64,000 nt of DNA from Aldrovandia affinis (lineage: Eukaryota; Chordata; Actinopteri; Notacanthiformes; Halosauridae): contig JAINUG010000087.1 in the NCBI GenBank assembly GCA_029706075.1, forward strand, positions 620,001-684,000. The letters run 5' to 3'. Within the stretch, counting starts at the first letter, position 1; each line of letters opens with the position of its first letter. The notes below the pieces were generated by a model, which had not been told where the DNA came from, made no database searches, and was given only the letters and a program-made list of their open reading frames with translations. The translations under genes were made by a program, and so were the position numbers. This document shows, piece after piece, positions 12,961 to 24,395 of this stretch.

Positions 12961-13199
12961 TTGTTCTCAAGCAAACAGAGGCAAGTCTACTGTGCTTGCA
13001 CATCTCAGTGTGGCCAGGGGAACATACACTGCATCATTGATAAATGAGGGGTTCCCACATAATAAAAATTCATCAATCCTGTACAATTGCACTGTAACTA
13101 CACAGGTAGATAACTACTGTGTACGCATAACTTGTGATATAGCGCAAACATATGTATTCCACAGATCTTTTCCACGCGATCCGACTGCAACAGCAACAT

Positions 13200-13455
13200 T
13201 AAAATTCAGCATTCATGTGGTGGACCGTACTGACCCTGGGAATAATAGGCCTGTCAGTTGAACTTGCATCTCATGAAAAATACTGGAATGTATTATTATG
13301 GACAAGTTGGAATCATTCTTGGAAAATAATAGTATTTTAAGGGAGAGCCAACATGGTTTTCTCAAGGGGAGGTCATGCCTAACAAACCTCCTGGACTTTT
13401 TTGAAGAGGCTACAAAGTCTTTCAACTTGAACCAGGCTTATGATATTATACATTT
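13200..13455 (+). mobile_element. CR1-clade LINE fragment (part 1)
   Basis: Translates to reverse-transcriptase-like NRPVS, then LESFLENNSILRESQHGF and KGRSCLTNLLDFFEEATK, diagnostic of CR1-clade LINEs. It has in-frame stops, so it is a dead copy. The reading continues beyond the solo LTR at 14350. Confidence 0.85.
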
Positions 13456-14349
13456 TGTTATGCTTTGCCTCGTTTGTTTTGTTTGTTTTTGTTTTTTATT
13501 ATTTTTCTCATCATTACGGTTCATTCACGTCTGTTTCCCTGTCTGTCTGTATTGCACTATTCGGGTGATTTCGACTTTACGGGTTTTCTGCCTTATTTTC
13601 CTATCTTGTTTACTTCCTTCTTTCTTTCTAACACTCTGTATATATTAGTTAGATGTATATAGTACTAACCTACTAATCTACTAACATTAGGGATTTAGAT
13701 TAAGTTACTAACATTACTAATTACTAATTATCTCACGCTTCTATCTACTGCTATCATTCTCTCATTGTCCTATCCCTGCACGCCTCTCTCTTTTTGCTTT
13801 ATCTGCATGCAGATTCTTTCTATGCGCTCCTCCCCTTCGAACTGTGCACGTGTCCACCTGCTATTCCAGGTCGTTTATTTTCAGTGTGTTTATATGCTTC
13901 CCAGTCCGTGTCTTTTGTCTTCCCTCGTTATTGTATTAGTGATCCCTATCGTTCTCACCTGTATTCTTGCCCTTCTCTCCTCCCAGTCACACCTTATTTC
14001 TATTGTGTTTCCCTTCCCCGCTTGTATTTAAGTTCCGTGTTTGCTTTCATTCATTGTCAGAACGTTGATCATCATTCACTGTGCCGATTGTGTGTAAGTC
14101 AGAGTTTGTTTGTATTTTCCGAGACTCTCCTTCTGTTTGACTTTTGAGTTTTGCCTTCCGATTTTGTTTGTTTGCCTTTCTGATTATGTGGTTTTTGATT
14201 TTTGGACTGCCTATTTGACTACTCTTTTGGATTTCGATTTTGTACCTTATCTACCTCTGACTACCGGCTTTTGAATCCTGCCTGATCAATAAACGTTCCT
14301 TTCTTGCCTTATCCTGGTCTGCGTCTGGGTTCCTGTTCGGTCCCTCACA
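13456..14349 (+). mobile_element. Solo LTR (Gypsy-like), copy A
   Basis: An 894-bp element beginning TGTTATG and ending CTCACA, flanked by a perfect 5-bp target duplication CATTT (13451-13455 and 14350-14354). It interrupts the CR1 reverse-transcriptase region. A poly(A) signal AATAAA lies near 14288. No internal genes remain, so it is a fossil left by LTR-LTR recombination. The perfect target duplication suggests a moderate age. A relative lies at 61616-62555. Confidence 0.85.
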
Positions 14350-14640
14350 CATTTGGACTTTCAAAAAACATTTGACAAGGTACCACATGAGAGGTTCATT
14401 GTCAAAATGAATTCAGTAGGAATTACAGGAGTTGTTTCAGAGTGGGTTCATAATTGGGCGAATACAAAGAGTAACAGTAGGTGGGGCCGTATTTGACCTA
14501 GGTTCTGTGGGCAGTGGAGTCCTGTAGGAATCGGTGTTGGGACCTCTGCTCTTCCTTATTTACATAAATGATCTTGATAGGGATGTTGGTAGCAAAATAG
14601 TTACATTTGCAGATGATACTAAACTTTAGCAAACAGTTTG
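14350..14640 (+). mobile_element. CR1-clade LINE fragment (part 2)
   Basis: Resumes with LDFQKTFDKVPHERF, then GSVLGPLLFLIYINDLD and VTFADDTKL: the RT domain including the FADD catalytic box in its CR1 form. The end is cut by the inserted block 14640-16860. Confidence 0.85.
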
Positions 14641-14669
14641 GAATCGACTAAGGTAATGCAAAAAAAATC

Positions 14670-14900
14670 AAACAAGCATTTCTCACCTATTTAACCAGGT
14701 GAGTTGCAGTGAGATGTCTCTCTCTTTTACAAGGGAGCCCTGGCCAAGAGAACAGCAAGCAGAGCAAATATCGTTTTATTATCCTGAGAACCAATCGCCC
14801 AACAGTTGGCTGGCCTGGGAATAAACAGCCCTCAAAGGATTTGGGACTGTCCTGTGACAATGGAGTCAACATACCCTCACAGTAGGGGGGCACCCGCTAT
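14670..14900 (-). mobile_element. Non-LTR retrotransposon 3'-end fragment
   Basis: Contains tatttaaccaggtgagttgcagtgagat and ttacaagggagccctggccaag, a common fish LINE 3' end read on the minus strand. Related tails lie near 16015-16060 and 36730-36800. Confidence 0.5.
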
Positions 14901-15004
14901 TCCACTAGCCCCGTAAACCAGCAATATGATAATGGTAATGATTATATAAATAACTGCTTTCTTTAGAATAACCAGGTGGGGTACTTTATAGGCTGGTCAG
15001 AGGT

Positions 15005-15030
15005 GTATAAAAGGAATAGCCAAACCCAGC
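15005..15030 (+). promoter_or_regulatory. TATA-box-like site in an unassigned block
   Basis: GTATAAAAGG near 15011-15020 is a strong TATA consensus at the start of an unassigned block (about 14940-15900). It may belong to an old mobile element. No protein domain follows. Confidence 0.25.
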
Positions 15031-15354
15031 TTGAGGAGTCGATTCGCTTAACGAAGGCTCTGGGCGCTGTGCACTCTAGTTTTGCATGTTTGGGGGAATG
15101 TGGTATACCGTCTTGTCTTGTATGCTCTCTGGTATGTATTGTGTAATGTCTGTTTTGTGAGATTTGCTAAGGTTGAAATAGGTGTGCAAATCATCGTTTC
15201 AACCTATGTCTTCTTCCCCTTTCGTGCTGGAAAGGGAGCGTGTAACAAGCCGGGAGCTAGGCCGCAAGGACTGTTCACACGCCGCAACTGGCGTGTGGTA
15301 CGGCATCAGTCCCGCTGCGCTGTGTAGTCGGCCCTGCATCGTTCCTAGAGTAGG

Positions 15355-15545
15355 GGACTTGGAATGTCTCCAGTTGCTGTACTGTATACAGACAGTGAAT
15401 GCTCCGAGTCCCAATAGCACTACTCTATAGAACTTAGAATGATCTTAGTAGCTGCAGTGAATGCTCGAAATTCTGATGCCACTGAACTACAATTAGACTT
15501 AGAATGTCTTCAGTAGCTGTACTTTCGAATGCTTTAGCTGTCAAA
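15355..15545. repeat. Degenerate tandem repeat of about 65-75 bp
   Basis: Three imperfect units, each with acttagaatgtcttcagtagctg followed by agtgaatgctc. The units differ by several changes. Confidence 0.55.
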
Positions 15546-15989
15546 CTGTATACAGACAATGCATTACTCCAGGTGATTTCAATTAGGTTCCCTCCTTAGT
15601 TGAAGAAGTCTTGAAATCACCTGGTCAGTGGTTGCAACAGGCTCACCGATGGAATGAGTTTGAATGCTTTAAGTCTTGAATCTCAGGGTACCAGGCTCAC
15701 CATAGAATGGTTTCTATGACGTGGGTCCTAGAGATCAAGCCCTTCGACTCCTATATGGCAGTTACAGGGACAGGGGCAAACACAATGTCCGCGGTATATG
15801 TTGTCGAAATGTACTTAATGTTAATTGTATAGTTCGTCCTGATCATCTTCCCCAAATTGCTCCAGATGTAAGCGGAGGTCTACGTGTCACGATTGGCCTT
15901 GTAATATGGTAGCGATAATGAATAAAATCTAGTTAAATTGACTAAAATGACACACAGTACATGTTTTTTTTGTTTTGTTTTTTTGGGGG

Positions 15990-16870
15990 ACTTTTTTTAC
16001 ATGTCTTACAAATATCCCATTGAGATCTTTTTACAAGGGAGAACTGCCAAAAAGAACAACAAGCAGATCATCACAATCAAATACAGTACAAAAACTGCAC
16101 ATGACACATTCTCAAGTAAAACAGCTGCAAACCTTAAAACCCAGAGGGAAGAAGTAGTCCAGTTTAGCATCTTTCTGAAATAAGTTCCAGGACCATGGAG
16201 AGTAATAACTCAAAGCTATCTTCCCAAATTCTGTGGAAGTGTGAGAAACAATGAAAGATGGGAGGCTCTGAGAACCCAGGTTATAAGAACTTGTGTTCCA
16301 TTTAAAAAGGCGATTTAAATAGCTAAGGAGCTGCTCTATGATGGCTTTAGAAATGAATATATGCCAATGTAGCCATCTACGTTTAATGTTCAGTTTTTTA
16401 ACAAGATTGTCAATGTGTGTATTTTTTTCTCTTCTGATTTTTCGCCCATTTTCTCCCAATTTGGTAGCCAATTAGCCCTGCTATTTAAGTCAACCCCCCA
16501 GTAATGTGAGCCGACTCTGGCGAGACGGGGAATTGAACCCCAGTCTCCGTGGCCGGCGTCGGACGTTGTAACCACTGGGCCACACGGGAGGCCCAATCAA
16601 TGTGTGTTTTAAAAGTAAGCTTTTCATTCAGCCAGATTCTTAGGTATTTATATGATGACACTTGCTCAATACATTTCCCGTCAGAGGTAGAGATATTGGT
16701 AGTAATAAGATGGGGTTGTGATATGGAGAAATGCATAAATTTGGTTTTGTCTAAATTCAAGACCAATTTGAGCTCATTAGATGCAGCCAGAATAGAGTTA
16801 AAAGATTGTTGGAGGTTCTTGACAGCTCCAGACAGGGAGTCGGCCCAGGACAAGATGACTAGATGATTTA
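15990..16870 (-). mobile_element. Truncated LINE (RT C-terminal region) with nested SINE
   Basis: Minus-strand translation gives LKLVLNLDKTKFMHFS and SSYKYLRIWLNEKLTFKTHID, typical of the region after the RT catalytic site. After the SINE it continues LVKKLNIKRRWLHW and SFIVSHTSTEFGKIALSYYS. It ends with the lcattgagat...ttacaaggg 3' tail. It sits inside the CR1 copy, so it inserted later. Confidence 0.75.
16421..16596 (-). mobile_element. tRNA-derived SINE with 11-bp target duplication
   Basis: Flanked by TCAATGTGTGT at 16410-16420 and 16597-16607. Reverse complement begins gggcctcccgtgtggcccag, has the B box GGTTCAATTCC and ends gctaattggctaccaaattgg. The clean duplication shows an RT-mediated insertion into the LINE. 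Confidence 0.9.
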
Positions 16871-17228
16871 AACAAAATCCAAGAATGGGCAGAAACTTGG
16901 CAAATGACATTCAATATTGATAAATGTAAAGTTATGCATGTGGGAAATAAAAATATAAGACAAGAGTATTTTATGGGAGGAGGAAAATTGAAAAATGCCT
17001 GAAACAACAGCCAGGTCCGGTAGTAGAGATATTCAAGATATGGGATATTCAACCTAAAATATAGGTTATATAACCTAAAAATACTACTGCAAGCACAGTA
17101 GAGATATGGGCTATTCAAGTCCAGGCTAGATGCAGTGCTAGATACTCTTTAAATTAGGACATGATGAGCCTCGATGGGCTGAATGGCCCGTTCTCATCAT
17201 TATGCATTCTTAAGTTCTTATATTCTAA
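16858..17228 (+). mobile_element. CR1-clade LINE 3' end
   Basis: Translates to LNKIQEWAETWQMTFNIDKC and KVMHVGNKN, the CR1 region after the RT core. The 3' end gatgagcctcgatgggctgaatggcc...gttctta is the CR1 tail found in many fish. It is the continuation of the copy broken at 14640. Confidence 0.8.
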
Positions 17229-18100
17229 GTACTATCCAATTAAAATGTAATTACAAATTACTCGCTGGATTTAGTTTTCCATTATCTTTGAAATTCTCTG
17301 CTAATTTTTTCAACAACAGATTTCTGCAAAAATAATTAAAAGTATAAAGTTGCACTCGTAAAATTGTGCTTAGTCTGAACAATATTTGTTTTTATCAACT
17401 AGTTGGCATACCCCTACAAGCCACTTGATGTAAAATGGGACCAATGATGGACTTCTTTTTTTAATTCATCGAACAATCAGAAATTTGCTTGGGCCCAAGT
17501 ATCTTGGTGACACAGACAAAATGCAATTATTCAAAGCTGAGCACACACCCTGTTCACAGTTTCAGCTCCAAGGCTTTCCTGCTCAAGTCTGTTGCATTAT
17601 GGGATATGAGATCTATCCAGAGCAACACAGATTGAACGGTCTGAATGGGCTTTTTTGACAGCTGGCTAATGTAGCTTTATAGATCACATGACTAATCCAA
17701 CAGAATTACCTTTACCTTTCTAGAACTGGCCACCAGAGGGCAGCACAGTTTCAAATATTGCAAGTCATGGCAGTTTGTTGTAATGTTGTGAAAAGCCCTG
17801 CACTTTCTCTGTAGTTCCCCCAGTTATTGTCACATACCACAGTCCAGAGCTACCAAATAACCTAAAAACACTACTGCAAGCACACATTATTAGAATATTT
17901 AATATATCACATGAACTTTAATAAGGATTGACATGTTTTTCTTATGAGCCTGATGCCCGAGAGAGATGCAGCACCACTCTGCAGTCTTTCTCCAGCATGA
18001 CCACAGATAAGAAGGAGTGGACTGGTCACAGCTCTGACCTCTGACCTCTGTCCCCTCCATGTACACTGCTGAATGCTGGTCTTGGGTGTTGACTGATGGA
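17229..18100. other. No recognised feature
   Basis: Unique-looking DNA without a supported gene. Confidence 0.4.
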
Positions 18101-18103
18101 TTT

Positions 18104-18152
18104 ACAGGCAACTTGCAAAATAAAGGTAACACCTGAGTAAATGAGGGATCCT
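18104..18152 (+). mobile_element. Tc1-like terminal fragment
   Basis: acaggcaacttgcaaaataaagg...gtaaatgaggga matches the terminal sequence of the Tc1 copy at 36668 and 60833. Only the end is present. Confidence 0.6.
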
Positions 18153-19210
18153 TAGAGTGTTTGTCGCTGGGTTCCACAGCCAGTACCAGCAGAACAGCCC
18201 CCCTCCCAATTGGGACCTCCTAGCCTGGGCTAGGGCCGTTTGAGCCCCCCCCACAGATTATCTTTATTTTATCTGTCACCTGTATATTGATTGTATATAG
18301 TTTTGGAAACTTCTGCATGCCACACTCCTATCATACCTACTCTGTCTCATCTCTCCATAGAGTGGTTAAGCTGCCTGCCAATCACCTTGCCTCAGAAAGG
18401 CAGCCACGCAGCCTACAGATTCATTGCTGCCTGAAGAAGACTATATTAGTCAAAACATGAGTACAAATAGCGAAACCCTAAAGTCTTTGTTTCACCTAGT
18501 ATGGGTTGCGGGCCTTTTTTGTATGGTTTGCAATGACACCATTTTGATATGCTGGTCTTGGCATTCTTTTATTAGGTGTCCAGGACTGAATTTGAGAAGT
18601 CAGACAAAACCTCCTTCCATTGCTGTTCAATTTCATGACCACAGTATGAATGTTCTGCTCCAGGTGCAGTATTTATAAAGAGCACTAGAGGGAGGCCATG
18701 TTCACATACCATTATTCTTAATCTTCGTCAGAATACTGGTGCATAAATGGAAGTAGAACAATGTTTCCAAACTCTGGTCCAGTTAATTGAGGACTTGAGT
18801 GCTCACTGAAGTAAATCAGCATCATGTGTTGCAGATGTGGATTGGTGGAGCTGCCTCTGGTTTCTCATTGGCTCAGGCTGTAGCATAGACTATCAAGATT
18901 GCCAACTGGAAAAAAAGAACACCTTCAAATTCAATTTAATCAAAATGGATGCTTTGGAGAATTGATATCAGTTATATTTACCATCGTAATCCTGATTGAA
19001 TGAGTGAAGTAGGAAAAAAACGTGGTTCTTTTCTATCTTTTTGAGATTTCTCTGCTGTCATGCTAAATTCTCTATTTTTTCACTTTAAATATATATATAC
19101 AGTATATATCAGTTTCAAACACTTGTGTGTGATCTAGTAAATAATGGACCTTGGCCAAAGGAGTCTGTTGGGAGAGAAAATGTCCTGTATGGTAGGAAAC
19201 ACCTGTGTAT
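18153..19210. other. No recognised gene
   Basis: Includes an unassigned repeat-like stretch at 18180-18260 that resembles 27860-27940 (tcctagcctgggc + agggccgtttgag). Otherwise featureless. Confidence 0.4.
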
Positions 19211-19406
19211 GTTACATTACATTATTCAATTACTTAGCATATGTCCTTATCTTGAGCAACTTGGACAGCTTACATTTTTTACACGTTAAACATCTATCCA
19301 TTTAAACAGCTGGATATTTACTGAAGCACATCAGGTTTAGTGCCTTGCCCAGGGGTACAGAAGCAGCAGGAACTGAACTTGCAACCTCTAGGTACAAGCC
19401 CAGTTC
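19211..19406 (-). mobile_element. tRNA-derived SINE with L2-like tail (old copy)
   Basis: Same plan as 6801-7011 but strongly diverged in both tail and head. Confidence 0.65.
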
Positions 19407-19700
19407 TGATTATGGCCAGTAGTCTCATGGGCCATTTCATAATGATATCACCCAGGCGCTGCACAGCAGCATCTGGCTGCACACGATTCGGAGGACGTAT
19501 CTGCACCCAATACACCTGCGATTGGGGATTCCAAATGGGGAATAAATTAACTTTTTGTGCAACTAGCGTCCAGAGGATAGACTATTTTATGACGAAGCAC
19601 TTGTGCTTTAGCTTGATGTGCCACCCAGGAGGCCCAGAAGCTTTTAGAAATGGGGTTTAAGGGTCAAACGGTCAATGTGGTTAATACTATATATTACCAG

Positions 19701-19725
19701 CACACACACAGCTCAGAGCAGTGCA

Positions 19726-19791
<66 letters not shown>

Positions 19792-19805
19792 CTCAAAGCA
19801 GTGCA

Positions 19806-19837
<32 letters not shown>

Positions 19838-19851
19838 CTCAAAGTAGTGCA

Positions 19852-19885
<34 letters not shown>

Positions 19886-20019
19886 GTGCACCAGACACAT
19901 ACACATTATTCAAAGCTAAGCACGCACCCTATTCACAGTTTCAGATTCCAGCTCAGAGTTTCAGCTCCAAGGCTTTTCTGCTCAAGCCTCTACACACACA
20001 CACAGCTCAGAGCAGTGTA

Positions 20020-20063
<44 letters not shown>

Positions 20064-20275
20064 CAATGCACCACACATATACACACACACACAGAGCAGT
20101 GCACCACACACATACACACACATACAGCTCAGAGCAGTGCACCATACACACATACACACACACACAGAGCAATGCACCATACACACAGACACACAGACAC
20201 ACACGGCAGTGCACCACGCACACACACAGCAGCGCACCACGCACACACACACAGAACTCAGAGCAGTGCACCATA
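19701..20275. repeat. Compound (CA)n tract with interspersed gctcagagcagtgcacca motif
   Basis: At least nine CA runs, each preceded by a copy of a roughly 18-nt spacer (gctcagagcagtgcacca). Units expanded together, and one unit encloses non-CA sequence (19900-19990). Long HTHTHT or CVCVCV frames through it are not genes. Confidence 0.93.
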
Positions 20276-20359
20276 GGTGACAGTAATGATGATGATGCCT
20301 ATGCTGGTAATTATGGTGTCAAAGGAGATGATGAGGAAGGTGATAATGGTGATGATGGC

Positions 20360-20548
20360 TGTTTTCCTGAAATTTAAGCAGTTCAAGTCCAGTGAATAAC
20401 CTGGACTGGTGTTCTAAAACTTTTGTCCGGTAATGTAGGTCGCAAACCTTTTTTTTATACCTCTGGCAGTTTACCGCTTACCTTTGTACCATTCCAGGTT
20501 ATTCACTAAAACTAAAACCTTTGACCAGTAGTGTAGGTCACAAAGATC
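20360..20548. mobile_element. Tc1-type terminal fragments, two tandem pieces
   Basis: 20364-20444 and 20455-20545 both match the element at 53552-53690 (gcagttcaagtccagtgaat; ttctaaaacttttgtccggtaatgta). Non-autonomous remains. Confidence 0.65.
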
Positions 20549-20695
20549 ATAAACTTTATAAACGTAATTTATACAGCACCTTTCATACAATGATTTGCAT
20601 CCCAAAGTGCATACAGAGAATGCAATTATGGAGGCAATTATGCAGCCAAAGGTGATGACAATGACAACAGAGGTGATATAACTACAAATTTGCAG

Positions 20696-22542
20696 TTTTT
20701 TACAATCACTTTGGCACTAATTTCTGAACCTTGAGGTCATTTTTCAAAACTGTAGACACAAAACTCAAAACTGATAATCAAAATGCATTTTTCAAAACTC
20801 GAAACACTTTTTTTTAGTTGCCTGAAGACAATACACATAAACCTAAAATCGTTTGTTTGCTCAAAGTATTAGCATTTCAAAATACACACATTACAAATGA
20901 TACGACTGTCTTTTCATTTCACTACAATGCATCTAACTATCAATTAATCCAACTGCTCAAAATGATAAGTAACTGGAGCATTACTACTAATGCATAGTTT
21001 TATGGAAACTGATGAACAAAATTCCATGTTTAGATCATGAATGTTTTAAGATAAAGAAATCTATTGACACCAATTACTTTGGAACATGAACCAATTTTAC
21101 TACATTATCTTTGGATGTAATATTTCATCATCACCCTTTATCAGACACTGTTCCTATGGTTCCATATTCCATGCTGCAATGTCGCAGACTTCTTATGGGA
21201 TCCTATAATGCAGCTCTTCTTGTGAATTTCCTTGATGAGCTACAGCAGGTCTATCAAGCTGATGGAGTGACTTATGCGATAGTGTGGGACAATGTTAGGT
21301 TCCACCATGCTGAAATGGTGCAGACATGGTTTCAGGCCCATCCACAGTTTACAAGCCTGTACTTGCCCCCACACTCTCCTTTACTCAACCCAATTGAGGA
21401 ATTGTTCTCGGCACGGAGGTGGAAGGTGTATGATCGTCGCCCTCACAAACATGCCACCCTCCTCTAGACCATTGTTTCTCAACCGGGGGTACGCGTACCC
21501 CTAGTGGTACGTGGGGGAATTGCAGGGGGTACTTGGAAATGTTTTTTGAAACCTCAAAATAAATATAAATTAATTGTATTTTGCAAAATAAATAAATAAA
21601 TAATTAATTTAATTAAGTAATTATTAATGATGAATCTTAAATTATAATTTTTTTATTTATCAAAATATCTTTTGTAATTATTAATGGTGAATCTTAATAA
21701 AATGGTTTTTTTAAAATCAAAATATCTGTGTTGGCTGCTTACACGTGAGGTATATGTATATATGTATATATATGTATATATAGGCCTATATATATATTAT
21801 GGGTAGGGGGTACTTGGGGATTGTTGAAAATATTTTAGTGGTACAGAGCACAAAAAAGGTTGAGAACCACTGCTCTAGACCATGGATGATGTATGCAATG
21901 ACATCACAGCAGACCAACATCAAGCCTGGATTCGCCATGCCAAAAGGTTTTTTCCCCAATGTATGAAAAATGAAAATATCCACTGTGATGTAGATGAGAA
22001 CTTATGGCCAAATCGACTAAATAGGCTTGATGGAAATAACTAACCAATGAATGTCATTATTTTGTTTCGTTTTTCACTGCAGTTGAGGATTTTTTTTTCA
22101 ATTTGTAACTATAATTATTTGTTACTATGATTCAAACAAACCTATGTTCTAATTGTATATTTTTTCATTCAGATTTTGTTCAATGATTCCACTGTCTCTT
22201 CTACTGTCTCTACTATTCCCTTTATTTAGAACCACAAAAAGAGCCATATTGAAACATGTATCAAGTATTTTTTACTGCAATATTTACTGCAACAGTGAAG
22301 CTATCGGCATCTTGTGTGCGGGTGATCTGAACAAACGCTCTATATTATTTCATGATAAATCAGTTGTTTGAACCAATGACTTCTGAAGTGCAAGATTTCT
22401 TCAAAGATATGAATGCGCAATGCAAGGCTTTGAACACAGGACAGGCGGTGTTACGAGTGCTGACTGTTTTGAGTGTTGTGTCTAAGGTTTTGAAAATTGA
22501 GCACAAGCTTGTGAGATTAGCACCAAAGTGATTGTAAAAAAA
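20696..22542 (+). mobile_element. IS630/Tc1-superfamily DNA transposon, interrupted
   Basis: Terminal inverted repeats of about 90 bp: the left starts ttttttACAATCACTTTGG at 20696 and the right ends with its complement at about 22541. The transposase C-terminal half reads VTYAIVWDNVRFHHAEMVQ, then LPPHSPLLNPIEELFSA (DDE_3 D and E motifs), and after the hAT insert DITADQHQAWIRHAKRFFPQ to RLNRLDGNN stop. A TAG near the insertion point and loss of the N-terminal half make it inactive. Confidence 0.85.
21470..21872. mobile_element. Non-autonomous hAT element (MITE) with 8-bp target duplication
   Basis: 403 bp bounded by CATTGTTTCTCAACC and GGTTGAGAACCACTG (imperfect inverted ends) and flanked by perfect CTCTAGAC duplications (21462-21469 and 21873-21880). 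The interior is AT-rich with TA-repeat tracts and has no transposase. Confidence 0.95.
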
Positions 22543-23925
22543 CCTCTAATAATCATGGTGACGAAGACAAAGGTGATATGGATGCCATGGGTAGGGATGA
22601 TGGAGAAAGTGACAATGAAGTCCATGATGGCATTGATGAAGATGAGGACGTAGGAGAAGTTCAGTAACCGCTTAAAACCCATCTCTCCTCATCGGCAGCG
22701 TTGCATAGCGATACCCTCAGTGGCCATGAATGTTTGAGTGGGCAGATGTGCAAGAGCATCACCATGCAAATCCAGAGCAGACTGCCATCAGAAGTAGTGG
22801 AGATCAAAAAGAGACAGAAACCATACACAAGGCCACGTATATATAATAATAAGCAGCCATCACATGAACAGGATGTTTTAATTGGTCGATGGTCGCATCA
22901 CATAACCTAATAATATCTTGGAGAAAACCTACAGACTTTCACAATGTGTCAAGTTGCCATAACGCATAGTTTTCTGTAGTTACATTACATTGCAGGCATT
23001 TAGCAGAAACCAGATTAGACTAAACACCAGCAGCACTGTTACAAACCCTGGCATAGATTGAATCAACATTTGTCCTTAACTATGACCAAAAAAATTTACG
23101 CAAGTGTTGTCTTTTTCTTCACAAACAGTTAAATGCAATTAAAATGAACTCATGTTTATTTCATCCGGCCCACTGTTATGATGCATCGATTCTCCTCAAC
23201 TGACACTCTACGTGGGTGAATTCAAAGAAATGTGAGAAGAGAAATTAGACTTCAAAGGAATTGCATACACGACGACGCAGTAAATATTGCCTGGCTTAGA
23301 AAAAACGAAGCAAAACGAAACAAAAAAAATCCAGCCGCAGCTTTTTCCTTGCACTGCTGTAGTTCTATGATGGGAAATTTTGATGAATAAGAGTGCTGCT
23401 CTGTGTGTGTGTGTTTACTCAGCACTGCGGTTAAAGTGTCATCTGCCTTCTCTCACTGACACTGAGCTGTCAGCATTTCCCGTCACTCGACTGCTTTTCA
23501 CGAACGCCTTTTCTCTATTTTGAATTGATACAGAAACAGTGATGTAGTGAAGTCTTAGGGCTAGATTTTCAGAACAATCCATCCATGCAATCCATGCTGG
23601 GTACAAATATCCTCGAGGTATGTGTGTGAACACTTGTTTCATTAAAAACACATTTTTGTGCATTCATTTAATTTTATCCCACAAAATTAGGAATGTTTAC
23701 TTTCAATGCAGAATGATTACGGTCATATTATCTAGTCTGTGTGTTGCTAGTAGGCTTTACCAGCCAGACTCATAGCTTCCATCTCACCCCCGCATTCACA
23801 ACCACAGAGCCGCTGCAGGGCATCCACAGGAAGTGACTCGCTCAGTGAAATGTCACTGCAACCCAGGAGCTTCTAAGCCTCTACTACACATTCAAATGAA
23901 GATGAACATATTTAGTGTCTGCTAG
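22543..23925. other. No recognised gene
   Basis: A short SINE/L2-tail remnant lies at 22980-23010. The rest is unassigned. Confidence 0.4.
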
Positions 23926-24310
23926 GACAATGGAGAATGGGTCCCTGTGGGGCAGTGGAGAATGGGTCCCTGTGGGGCAGTGAATGATGGGTCCCTGTAG
24001 GGCAGTGGAGAATGGGTCCCTGTGGGGCAGTGAATGATGGGTCCCTGTAGGGCAGTGGAGAATGGGTCCCTGTAGGGCAGTGAATGATGGGTCCCTGTAG
24101 GGCAGTGGAGAATGGGTCCCTGTAGGGCAGTGAATGATGGGTCCCTGTAGGGCAGTGGAGAATGGGTCCCTGTAGGGCAGTGAATGATGGGTCACTGTAG
24201 GGCGGTGAAGAATGGGTCACTGTAGGGCAGTGAATAATGGGTCCCTGTAGGGCAGTGAATGATGGGTCACTGTAGGGCAGTGAAGAATGGGTCACTGTAG
24301 GGCAGTGAGG
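23926..24310. repeat. 25-bp minisatellite
   Basis: About 15 units alternating ggagaatgggtccctgtagg... and gaatgatgggtccctgtagg... (gcagt end). Two more units lie at 24347-24395 after 37 bp of unrelated DNA. The repetitive minus-strand frames (HSPLPYRDPSFTALQG) come from the repeat. Confidence 0.94.
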
Positions 24311-24395
24311 TCTTTAATCTTTAATTCAATTGCAAACAATATAGCCAATGGGTCCCTTAGGGCAGTGGAGAATGGGTCCCTGTGGGGAAGTGCTT

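Noticed and set aside
19650-20377. Long HTHTHT and CVCVCV frames
   Set aside because: Pure translation of a (CA)n tract.
23884-24295. 103- and 127-codon repetitive minus-strand frames
   Set aside because: Products of the 25-bp minisatellite.
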